Source of the DNA: JBLKSS01 sp047607725
GTDB lineage: Bacteria > Pseudomonadota > Gammaproteobacteria > Enterobacterales > Enterobacteriaceae
DNA length: 8,886 bases
Assembly (NCBI RefSeq): GCF_047607725.1
Contig: NZ_JBLKSS010000167.1
Coordinates: forward strand, 1-8,886
Direction of reading: 5' to 3'
The notes beneath the pieces were generated by a model. It saw only the letters and a list, made by a program, of their open reading frames with translations, had not been told where the DNA came from and did not search any database. Positions within the stretch are counted from its first letter, which is position 1. Each line of letters opens with the position of its first letter. This document shows, piece by piece, positions 1 to 4,622 of this stretch. Made by a program: the position numbers and the translations under genes.

Positions 1-52
1 CCAGCGGGAAATTGGGACGACGTCTTGAGGGTTTTGGTGGGGTTTGTTTCAT
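1..52 (-). CDS. possible 5' end of the next phage gene, cut by the window edge
   Basis: An ATG at 52 opens a frame that stays open to the left edge (17 codons). It starts MKQTPPKPSRRRP and is rich in proline and arginine. It lies downstream of Rz1 in the late direction, where lambdoid phages often carry an endonuclease or terminase gene, but the visible stretch is too short to identify. No good ribosome binding site is seen. The Ser-Arg-Arg stretch and its DNA resemble the beginning of the helicase frame at the opposite edge. It may not be a gene at all. Confidence 0.3.
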   Translation of the reverse strand, partial: MKQTPPKPSRRRPNFPL

Positions 53-233
53 GAATTGCGCCCATTAAAAAAATAATGGACATCATCTTTAATAACTTGA
101 TGGGGAATTAACAGACGGCGCTGGGCGTACGCTTACTCCCATAAAGAATTTCCTGCTGTTTTAAGTGCCAGTCCTTGCGGACTGTGGGATGCTTGGAGAT
201 AATCGCAAAGCGATTACGCCTTGACCTCGCTAT
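53..233. other. non-coding gap downstream of Rz1 with three small hairpins
   Basis: No convincing gene. Three perfect inverted repeats are visible: CCATTA/TAATGG around six A at 62-79, CAGTCC/GGACTG around TTGC at 169-184, and TAATCGC/GCGATTA around AAA at 200-216. The last lies 17 bases past the Rz1 stop but has no T run on the minus strand, so it is not a standard intrinsic terminator; it could protect the 3' end of the late message or act as a pause. The 16-base repeat at 121-136 lies between them. Confidence 0.5.
121..136. repeat. 16-bp repeat, copy 1 (CTGGGCGTACGCTTAC)
   Basis: This 16-mer occurs again, identical and in the same orientation, at 7497-7512, more than 7 kb away. It contains the palindrome GCGTACGC. 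Both copies sit just upstream of small minus-strand reading frames. A related but diverged stretch (ATCTGGGCGTA then AGCG) lies at 8825-8839 inside the helicase frame. Confidence 0.6.
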
Positions 234-551
234 TTATTTTCTTAACACCTCAATCTGTCTCAGCGCCGCCTTATCCTGATTGCACATTTCCAGCGCCAGC
301 AATAGCTTTTCGTTGAGTATCACGCTGTCGCCCCACGTCATGTTGTCGGGGATAACCGGCCATGGGCAATCATCGAGCAACGTGGCCGGTATCGGCGCGG
401 GCTGGATGGGCAGGTATCTTGTCTGCGTGCGCACACAGCCTGTTAACAGCCCCGGCAGGCACAGGCAGACGAGCACAGCGCTCAGGCATGATGGCCTCGC
501 GTATCTGGATAATGCGTGGCTGGAAATCCTGCACCGCTTGCTGATGTGCAT
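234..551 (-). CDS. Rz1-like outer-membrane spanin lipoprotein, embedded in Rz
   Basis: Predicted o-spanin: an outer-membrane lipoprotein that pairs with Rz across the periplasm to disrupt the outer membrane during lysis. The frame is 105 aa from the ATG at 551 and ends at 234. A hydrophobic stretch (about residues 23-38) runs into the lipobox LLTGC, making Cys39 the likely lipidated residue. The long N-region before it suggests a later start, for example the GTG about 13 codons before the cysteine. The mature part begins proline-rich (PIQPAPIP) and carries two further cysteines, as in P2 LysC-type proteins. It starts inside Rz in another frame and extends 136 bases past the Rz stop, the classical nested arrangement. 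It appears intact. Confidence 0.82.
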   Translation of the reverse strand: MHISKRCRISSHALSRYARPSCLSAVLVCLCLPGLLTGCVRTQTRYLPIQPAPIPATLLDDCPWPVIPDNMTWGDSVILNEKLLLALEMCNQDKAALRQIEVLRK

Positions 552-768
552 CCTGTGTCGCTCCGGCTATCTGGTTGAACAGCGCTACCGCCAGCTCATA
601 GTGGGTAAACTGTGCGCTGGCGGCGTCACGCTCGGCGACCATCGACTGGTTGGCTTGTTTCAGACGAGTGATTTCGATGTGCTGAACCCTGACCACTATG
701 GCGAGAGCGGTAATCGTGGCAAGCAAAAGACCGACCATCATCATCCGCCAACCGAGAGCTGTATTCAT
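370..768 (-). CDS. Rz-like inner-membrane spanin
   Basis: Predicted i-spanin of 132 aa: an inner-membrane protein whose periplasmic coiled coil binds Rz1 for the last step of lysis. One N-terminal transmembrane segment (about residues 9-27, ending ALAIVV) is followed by a charged helical region (residues about 28-95) with coiled-coil character. Its C-terminal part is encoded by DNA shared with Rz1. The ATG at 768 overlaps the stop of the upstream 73-aa gene as ATGA, which supports this start in the absence of a strong ribosome binding site. It follows a holin and lysozyme in the usual lysis order, although an antirepressor pseudogene and a small gene intervene. No interruption is seen. Confidence 0.82.
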   Translation of the reverse strand: MNTALGWRMMMVGLLLATITALAIVVRVQHIEITRLKQANQSMVAERDAASAQFTHYELAVALFNQIAGATQDAHQQAVQDFQPRIIQIREAIMPERCARLPVPAGAVNRLCAHADKIPAHPARADTGHVAR

Positions 769-986
769 CGTGCAGTGCTCTTGCGTTTCGGCTGATACTT
801 ACTTGCCCACACCTTGGCAATATGCAGGCAGTCGTCAAACATCTTGCCCCTGGCACTGGCTGAAGCACTGCGGAGGTAATGGTCTACTGCCCTGTCTGCG
901 CCCTTCAGAGCTACCGATTGCTCATAGCCCTGTTTCACCAGTTCGGCGACCACATACTTTTCAATGAATGGCGTGTAGTCTTTCAT
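765..986 (-). CDS. small conserved-looking phage protein of unknown function (73 aa)
   Basis: I do not recognise this family. The 73-aa product starts MKDYTPFIEKYVV, is soluble and helical in character with no signal or membrane segment, and ends in a basic tail (KYQPKRKSTAR). Its ATG overlaps the TGA of the upstream antirepressor pseudogene and its TGA overlaps the Rz ATG, both as ATGA, so it sits in a chain of translationally coupled late genes. That tight packing is the main reason to believe it is real. With the antirepressor frame broken upstream, its coupled translation may be reduced. Confidence 0.6.
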   Translation of the reverse strand: MKDYTPFIEKYVVAELVKQGYEQSVALKGADRAVDHYLRSASASARGKMFDDCLHIAKVWASKYQPKRKSTAR

Positions 987-1568
987 GCCGCTTCCGGATC
1001 CTCGTCAGCATCGGGAAAACCGCCCAAATCTGGAATCGCTATCTGAGTCAGTTGCAATGCCAGTTTGGTCGCTTCCTTAATCGTCTTGATGTCGCGTTTG
1101 TGTTGAGCGAGTAATCCACTTCCTTTCTGCCCACGATGTTTGTATGACTTTTTGTCAAATGCCGCTATCACATCGTGGAGCTTTTGCCCTGCAAGTTGAG
1201 TGAGATTGCCAACTTCAAGGCAGCCGACTTCAATACCAGATTCTTTTTCAGCTAGGTCCAGCAACCAAATACGAAGGTCTTTAGCTACCTTGGTACGCGA
1301 TACCATACCGATAAGGTGAGCGCCTCGTGGTGAAAACACGCGTACTTAGTATGCTGTAATTCATTGTTTTCATTACAGGTCCTCACTTTGGCTAAGGTTG
1401 ACATACAGGCTGTGAACTCATCCTTATGACGGTTATAGAGATTGGCAATTTTCTTACTGTCGGCGTATAGCCCAGCAGTTCCGCCAATTGATCACTGGTA
1501 AACCAGATTTTCCCGTCTCCATTGTCAAACGGCACCACGGAGTGATTTTTAAACGTTAATGCTTTCAT
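983..1568 (-). pseudogene. BRO-N type phage antirepressor, broken by two frameshifts
   Basis: Decayed gene of about 195 codons. It starts MKALTFKNHSVV at the ATG at 1568, preceded by AAAGGT. The first part (GKIWFTSDQLAELLGY) is typical of BRO-family N-terminal DNA-binding domains. The frame shifts near 1461-1468; the following NLYNRHKDEFTACM is readable in another frame. A second shift near 1345, probably one lost A, restores FSPRGAHLIGMVSRTKVAKD and runs to the stop at 983. The C-terminal part is helical and unassigned. Such proteins are antirepressors or related regulators in prophages. The position between lysozyme and Rz resembles phages that carry rha-like or ant-like genes near the lysis cassette. 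Both frameshifts would abolish full-length product. The assignment to the BRO family is by motif recall. Confidence 0.75.
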
Positions 1569-1713
1569 TACGTTTACCTTTTCTATGAAATGAACCTTTG
1601 CCGAAAACGGAACGTCAGCCCACCGAAGGCTCGCCAGCACAAACTGACGCCCTCAAAGGCTCATTCCATAGGTTCAGGTTCGGTGGTTTTAGATGCGCTT
1701 TCGGTGCGTAGGT
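1569..1713 (-). promoter_or_regulatory. leader of the broken antirepressor with inverted repeats
   Basis: This 145-base stretch separates the lysozyme terminator from the antirepressor start. CCACCGAA at 1620-1627 is the exact inverse of TTCGGTGG at 1679-1686, and TTCGGTG recurs at 1700-1706. GTCAG/CTGAC (1614-1618 and 1644-1648) encloses another arm. The antirepressor frame is also open upstream to a GTG at 1640, which would add 24 codons. The downstream complementary arm would fall inside that extension, a layout that recalls antisense-controlled ant leaders. No promoter was recognised, so the regulatory role is an inference. Confidence 0.35.
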
Positions 1714-1742
1714 GAAAAAAAGTCCCGAACGATGCCGAGGCT
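1714..1742 (-). terminator. probable intrinsic terminator after the lysozyme gene
   Basis: On the minus strand an imperfect stem between 1742-1735 and 1728-1721 (one C-A mismatch and two G-U pairs, six-base loop) is followed by seven U (1720-1714). It lies about 20 bases past the lysozyme stop. The stem is only moderate; the U run is clear. Confidence 0.55.
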
Positions 1743-1762
1743 CATTGGTTTGGATTAATGGG

Positions 1763-2162
1763 TTACACGGACTTCATACAAAGCTCACGCTCGACCGCCC
1801 GCCGACTGACCAGTCCCTTAGAAACTTTGCCGTCAACATACTTCCAGCGTCGCATCTCGTTACAGGCACCGGCTCTGTCTCCGGCGTTCAGCTTCTTCAG
1901 CAACGTCGAGCGCTCAAACGCCCCACTCCCCACGTTATAGACGAACGAGGCTAATGCGGCTTTCTAGCTTTCCGTCAGTGGTACGGTGACATTGGCGTCA
2001 ACGACTGCCATTGCTGTTTTTAGGTCCTATCCAGCAGGGCTTGCATTCAGCCGGGGTGTAGCGCTTACCGGGGACGATATCGCTGCCGGTATGGCCATAG
2101 CAGACCGATAACACGCCGCCTACTGTGGCTTTTATCAATCGATTATGTAGCTCGGGATTCAT
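1763..2162 (-). pseudogene. phage GH24-type lysozyme (endolysin), heavily decayed
   Basis: Remnant of a lambdoid endolysin that would cut peptidoglycan glycan strands. It starts MNPELHNRLIKA at 2162, with ATGA overlap to the holin stop. Recognisable parts: CYGHTGSDIVPGKRYT, then after two single-base losses (near 2037-2041 and 2025-2030) LKTAMAVVDANVTVPL, then an in-frame TAG at 1964-1966 in place of the usual glutamine, then KAALASFVYNVGSGAFERST and a C-terminal RRWKYVDGKVSKGLVSRR to the stop at 1763. Between LIKATVGG and the CYGHTG motif roughly 35-40 residues found in relatives (signal-anchor and the catalytic glutamate region) are missing. Without them the enzyme could not work even if the frame were repaired. 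The family assignment is firm. Confidence 0.88.
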
Positions 2163-2338
2163 TGGTCGCGCTTCGTCCTGAAACGGTATTCCTTGTGCCG
2201 GTAAACCCAGTTCAGCAAGAAGGTTGCCAGCGTACAGGCGATGCCGGTAATCAAGGCCCATTCACTGAGCGAAAAAGCACCTAGCAGGCACGTGACAAGG
2301 GCCCAGCTGTAGGCAGAGCCGGTAGTAAATTTTTCCAT
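2159..2338 (-). CDS. phage holin, S21-like class II
   Basis: A 59-aa protein starting MEKFTTGSAYSWALVTC. Two hydrophobic segments (about residues 10-28 and 28-46) are followed by a basic C-terminal tail (RHKEYRFRTKRDQ). Pattern, size and the N-terminal EKxTTGxAY motif match S21-type holins, which oligomerise in the inner membrane to trigger lysis; S21 itself is about 71 aa, so this copy is slightly short between the two segments. The ATG at 2338 fits the family start, though no good ribosome binding site precedes it. Its TGA overlaps the lysozyme ATG, the usual coupling. A strong terminator lies upstream at 2387-2416, so expression should depend on antitermination. The frame is intact. Confidence 0.8.
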   Translation of the reverse strand: MEKFTTGSAYSWALVTCLLGAFSLSEWALITGIACTLATFLLNWVYRHKEYRFRTKRDQ

Positions 2339-2386
2339 GGTATTATTGGCGTTATTGCGCCACCTCGTCCGGGGTTGCCATCGGTC

Positions 2387-2416
2387 AGAAAAAAGGCCAC
2401 GCCGGAGCGCAGCCTT
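2387..2416 (-). terminator. strong intrinsic terminator upstream of the holin
   Basis: On the minus strand AAGGCTGCGC (2416-2407) pairs with GCGTGGCCTT (2402-2393), a 10-bp stem with two G-U pairs and a four-base loop, running into six U (2394-2389). It stands between the late promoter and the holin, where Q-modified polymerase would have to read through. It could also simply terminate a transcript arriving from the right. Confidence 0.75.
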
Positions 2417-2426
2417 GGAAGTAAGT

Positions 2427-2443
2427 GCCAGATATCGTCTGGC
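2427..2443. repeat. inverted repeat GCCAGA/TCTGGC upstream of the cargo gene
   Basis: A perfect 6-bp inverted repeat with a five-base centre (TATCG). It lies between the holin terminator and the divergent DUF2441-like gene, about 65 bases before that gene's start. It may be an operator or an incidental hairpin. GATATCG occurs at 2431-2437 and again at 2461-2467. Confidence 0.35.
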
Positions 2444-2507
2444 GGCACATTTCCACATCTGATATCGTTAACTCACCAAAATTTACTATTCAGATACGGA
2501 GAATTAT

Positions 2508-3050
2508 GTGAGTATTTTTTACTCAGTAGATAGAGGGCAGTCCCTTAACACAGGAGACATATTAGATTTAGCCACACCATCATGTCCCATTAAACCCTTG
2601 GCGGCTCATACATTATCAATATTTGACAATGGAGTATCTTATCATGCAAACAATTATTTTTTCAATTATCAAATTAATCTAGTCCAATCAGAAGAAAGGT
2701 TTGGTGCTACCATTGAAATGCTTCTTGAAGAACGCAGAAGAAATAGCTTCCCCGAAAAACCATCTCGCTTTCAATCCTTATTCGCGTGTGAATCAGTTAG
2801 AGAAGCTGCTTGGTTTCGTGGTTTTTCAAAATATTCCATCGATACCCCAATATTTGAGATTCACGCTTCAGCCGGCTGACATAGAGGCGATATGAGGCTT
2901 CTTAGCATGAATTGCACACCCGCAGAATTATCTTATCGACTTGACTTGTATTGGAAAGGAATGACTGATCAAACATCTGAGGGAACTTCTCCATTCTGGG
3001 AAATACTAATCCCATTGCCTGCAAAGGTTGGAAAAAAAGTTCAGGAATGA
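2508..3050 (+). pseudogene. DUF2441-like cargo protein, interrupted by one in-frame TGA
   Basis: A 180-codon frame with a single TGA at 2877-2879 (codon 124). The first 123 residues begin with a GTG (MSIFYSVDRGQSL) preceded by GGAG six bases away; an overlapping ATG is followed at once by TGA. Motifs include FPEKPSRFQSLFACES and IFEIHASA. After the stop the same frame continues with HRGDMRLLSMNCTPAEL and PFWEILIPLPAKVGKKV, to the stop at 3048-3050. Both halves fit the DUF2441 type (function unknown; sometimes compared to ADP-ribosyltransferase-like folds), so a tryptophan codon probably mutated to TGA. The gene is AT-richer than its neighbours and opposite to the late genes, suggesting an acquired cargo gene (moron). 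It overlaps the 68-aa minus-strand gene by 10 bases. The family name is from recall and moderately sure. Confidence 0.68.
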
Positions 3051-3247
3051 CGAACTATTGCCTTTACACCATCACTATTTTCATTGCCAAATTGAAACTG
3101 CCGATAGCTTAACTCTGTTATGGCTTTCTCCATTGCATTGAGCGCGGCAATAACAGTGCAAGACTTAAATTCAAGCGAAAATGTCTTAGGCTTATCGCTA
3201 TCTAGCCCTGCAAAAAGCGTACACCTGTGCTGGCCTATGTGATTCAT
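3041..3247 (-). CDS. small hypothetical phage protein (68 aa) at the head of the late operon
   Basis: I do not recognise this protein. The start chosen is the ATG at 3247 (MNHIGQHRCTLFAGLD), because AGAGGA stands five bases before it; a longer version from 3274 would add nine residues. The product is soluble with no membrane segment or clear motif. It is the first frame after the putative late promoter and its terminator, and it converges on the DUF2441-like gene, overlapping its end by 10 bases. Good ribosome binding site and position support a real gene. Confidence 0.5.
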   Translation of the reverse strand: MNHIGQHRCTLFAGLDSDKPKTFSLEFKSCTVIAALNAMEKAITELSYRQFQFGNENSDGVKAIVRHS

Positions 3248-3293
3248 TTCATTCCTCTGCCATTTTAAATGCATTGACCCATAGTGCCCGAAT

Positions 3294-3324
3294 CAAAACA
3301 GAAAGCCCCGGCATTAGCCGAGGC
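3294..3324 (-). terminator. intrinsic terminator, candidate tR'
   Basis: On the minus strand GCCTCGGC (3324-3317) pairs with GCCGGGGC (3312-3305), eight pairs with one G-U and a TAAT loop, followed by TTTCTGTTTT. It lies about 60 bases after the predicted start of the 3414-3387 promoter. That is the position of the terminator that Q protein overcomes in lambdoid phages. Confidence 0.78.
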
Positions 3325-3382
3325 CCTATCGCACACCTGCACAAAACTGATGCGGACTGGACAATAATCAGATGTGAGACAC
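3294..3382 (-). ncRNA. predicted short terminated transcript from the late promoter
   Basis: If the promoter at 3414-3387 fires without antitermination, RNA should start near 3380-3382 and stop at the terminator near 3294, giving about 85-90 nt, analogous to the lambda 6S RNA from pR'. No open frame of note lies inside. The RNA is inferred from the two flanking signals only. Confidence 0.45.
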
Positions 3383-3386
3383 AATA

Positions 3387-3414
3387 ATTTTATTCAGAAA
3401 TCAGTAGCTGTCAA
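3387..3414 (-). promoter_or_regulatory. sigma-70 promoter, candidate late promoter pR'
   Basis: On the minus strand TTGACA (3414-3409) is followed after 16 bases by TAAAAT (3392-3387). The -35 is a perfect consensus match and the -10 matches five of six. It begins right after the ant terminator. Just downstream, ATTATTGT occurs twice exactly 20 bp apart (3388-3381 and 3368-3361), the first copy overlapping the -10 and start region; these could be protein contact sites. Confidence 0.7.
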
Positions 3415-3416
3415 TA

Positions 3417-3451
3417 TAAAAAAGCCCCAACCACCAGAGGGAGTTGAGGCT
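3417..3451 (-). terminator. intrinsic terminator of the ant operon
   Basis: On the minus strand AGCCTCAAC (3451-3443) pairs with GTTGGGGCT (3431-3423), nine pairs with one G-U and an 11-base loop, followed by six U (3423-3418). It is about 107 bases past the ant stop and directly before the late promoter, so it insulates ant from late transcription. Confidence 0.78.
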
Positions 3452-3492
3452 TCATGTCCTGCGCGCTTCTGCCGCAGTATGGGGGTATTATG

Positions 3493-3510
3493 TGGCGCGC
3501 CGGCGCGCCA
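3493..3510. repeat. 18-bp perfect GC palindrome
   Basis: TGGCGCGCCGGCGCGCCA is its own reverse complement and contains two copies of GGCGCGCC. It lies between the ant stop and its terminator. It could be a binding site or an RNA hairpin in the ant 3' end; it has no U run of its own. Confidence 0.6.
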
Positions 3511-3521
3511 GTCAAGCATTT

Positions 3522-3541
3522 AACTGATCGTTTGATCAGCT
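3522..3541. repeat. hairpin CTGATC/GATCAG after ant
   Basis: A perfect 6-bp stem (3524-3529 with 3534-3539, loop GTTT), extendable by an A-U and a G-U pair on the minus strand. It is 17 bases past the ant stop. Without a U run it is more likely an mRNA-stabilising hairpin than a terminator. Confidence 0.4.
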
Positions 3542-3557
3542 ATTTCGCCTCACACTG

Positions 3558-4346
3558 TCAATACCGTTGTAGGAAGTGCTGGATATCCGCTTGTTGCCAT
3601 CGTGCTAATGTATTCGTCAGTAACAGATTGTGCGATTGATTGGTTTCATCAAGCAACTGCTTCATTTCTGATACCACAGCATCGGCATCCTCACGATTCT
3701 TTAGAACTCGTCGAACGGCCTGCTTTTCAGCATCGTACATCACCTCTTTCAGCGCATTAGTGAAACTGTAAATGCGTTGGCACTCTTCCGCGAGTATCGG
3801 AATATGACTGACGCCAAAATGCTGTGGGGAAGATACGCCCGCCGCATAACGCAGTGCATGCCATATGGCATTGCTCCATGAGCGCTTGAATCGGAAGCCG
3901 TTTGCCATGCCCCAGATAAGCCGGGCAAGATGGGATGCATCGTCGGCTGTTAGTGGCTCTCGGGCTTCAGGTTGGTACTGTGGCGGATTGTTAGCACGTT
4001 CAGCATTGAAGTAGCAATCTTCCAGTTGCTCGAAGACTTCCCATTCCTGATCGGTTTCAAGCATCTTGGCGTGTCTGGCAGCACCACGTTCCGTCCAGAG
4101 GATGAGACTGCGCGTATGCTTTGCAACTGACTGACTTTCTGTCAGCCTGTTTTTGTATTCTCGAAGCTCATCGCCTTCCAGCTTGAAAAAATGCTTACCA
4201 TTAATGAATCTTGCAGCATTGCGTTTGAAATTTTGCTGAATGCTATTCACTTCAGCGCCATACAAGTTAGCCAATAGTTCCGTGGTAATAACTGGTATAT
4301 TGCTATGGGTAATGATACGGAGGCTATCAAGAATTGTAGAGTTCAT
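3558..4346 (-). CDS. ant: phage antirepressor, ORF6N plus P22AR C-terminal domain
   Basis: A 262-aa predicted antirepressor, which in related phages binds the prophage repressor and so releases lytic genes. The N-terminal part (about residues 15-100, including VITTELLANLYG, NFKRNAARFINGKHFF and WTERGAARHAKML) is an ORF6N-type domain. The C-terminal part (about 130-215, including HLARLIWGMANGFRFKRSW and EECQRIYSFTNALKEVMYDA) fits the P22 antirepressor C-terminal domain. The ATG at 4346 has GGGA about 8 bases upstream. It lies inside the end of the short leader ORF (stop at 4327), so its translation is probably coupled to it. A C4-like RNA precedes both. A terminator follows at 3451-3417. The frame is intact, so the protein could still be made in this prophage. 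Confidence 0.85.
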   Translation of the reverse strand: MNSTILDSLRIITHSNIPVITTELLANLYGAEVNSIQQNFKRNAARFINGKHFFKLEGDELREYKNRLTESQSVAKHTRSLILWTERGAARHAKMLETDQEWEVFEQLEDCYFNAERANNPPQYQPEAREPLTADDASHLARLIWGMANGFRFKRSWSNAIWHALRYAAGVSSPQHFGVSHIPILAEECQRIYSFTNALKEVMYDAEKQAVRRVLKNREDADAVVSEMKQLLDETNQSHNLLLTNTLARWQQADIQHFLQRY

Positions 4347-4434
4347 TTTCGTATCCCTTTTGAAGAGGAAACCTGAATGGCTCAGGCGACCAAGTGCTCA
4401 AAACTTGTACGAAGGCAAGCGGGCTTATTCCCAT
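4327..4434 (-). CDS. icd-like leader peptide ORF overlapping ant
   Basis: A 35-aa frame from the ATG at 4434 (MGISPLAFVQVLSTW) to the TGA at 4327, overlapping the ant start by 20 bases in another frame. It can be extended in frame to GTG codons at 4452 and 4458. The ribosome binding site is poor. Placement resembles the icd gene of phage P1 and similar short ORFs before antirepressors, whose translation allows ant expression; P1 Icd (73 aa) also interferes with cell division. Codons 7-14 form the target half of a 20-pair complementarity with the upstream RNA, so its translation is the likely control point. Whether the peptide acts or only its translation matters is unknown. Confidence 0.6.
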   Translation of the reverse strand: MGISPLAFVQVLSTWSPEPFRFPLQKGYENELYNS

Positions 4435-4539
4435 TGCTGGTATTTTATTCACCCACACTCGGCCATATCAAAATATGGACACAAAAAAAAACCGCAGAAC
4501 TAACGGGCACGGTAGCCGTTCGTAAGGTGTTTTGAGCAC
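4394..4539. repeat. split inverted repeat linking the C4-like RNA to the leader ORF
   Basis: Arms at 4394-4416 and 4515-4539. Reading each toward the other's complement, GTGCTCAAAAC (11 bp), TACGAA (6 bp) and GGC (3 bp) match exactly in the same order, with internal gaps of 3 versus 4 and 0 versus 1 bases. In minus-strand RNA the first arm lies in the C4-like RNA and the second in leader codons 7-14. This allows either pairing in trans or a long-range hairpin in cis. Confidence 0.8.
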
Positions 4540-4541
4540 CT
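4463..4541 (-). ncRNA. C4-like antisense RNA controlling ant
   Basis: Predicted from its own promoter (4578-4549), with a start near 4541. The RNA begins with a perfect hairpin (AGGUG at 4541-4537, loop CUCAAAA, CACCU at 4529-4525). It continues with UACGAACGGC, a weak stem, nine U at 4491-4483, and a CCAUAU/AUAUGG hairpin at 4478-4463. Loop and following bases are complementary to the leader ORF. The order RNA, short ORF, antirepressor on one strand is that of the P1/P7 C4-icd-ant immunity operon and of prophage copies. The U run may end a short form; the second hairpin may be the 3' end of a processed form of about 77 nt, the size known for P1 C4. Ends are estimates. Confidence 0.62.
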
Positions 4542-4548
4542 GAGGCCG

Positions 4549-4578
4549 ACTATAGCGCATGGTTTGATCTTCCGTCAA
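4549..4578 (-). promoter_or_regulatory. sigma-70 promoter of the C4-like RNA/ant operon
   Basis: On the minus strand TTGACG (4578-4573) is followed after 18 bases by TATAGT (4554-4549); each hexamer matches consensus at five of six. The predicted start, near 4541, coincides with the 5' side of the first hairpin of the RNA. It lies in the gap before the divergent coiled-coil gene. Confidence 0.72.
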
Positions 4579-4608
4579 TACGATAGCTGGGTTACACTTG
4601 GCCTAAAC

Positions 4609-4614
4609 AGGAGG
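4609..4614 (+). promoter_or_regulatory. consensus ribosome binding site AGGAGG
   Basis: A full AGGAGG eight bases before the ATG at 4623 fixes the start of the coiled-coil gene and suggests efficient translation. I could not see a convincing plus-strand promoter between here and 4555. Confidence 0.8.
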
Positions 4615-4622
4615 AATTTCCT

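Noticed and set aside
200..216. Terminator after Rz1
   Set aside because: The stem is perfect but short, and no U run follows on the minus strand.
280..795. Plus-strand open frame of 171 codons over Rz/Rz1
   Set aside because: It is the antisense shadow of the nested spanin genes; composition is not protein-like and no ribosome binding site is visible.
2339..2458. N-terminal extension of the holin frame by 40 residues
   Set aside because: The extra residues are basic, unlike S21 holins, and the region encodes a strong terminator hairpin; the ATG at 2338 fits the family start.
4561..4608. Plus-strand promoter for the coiled-coil gene
   Set aside because: TTGATC at 4564 and TACACT at 4593 are about 23 bases apart, too far for a normal sigma-70 promoter.
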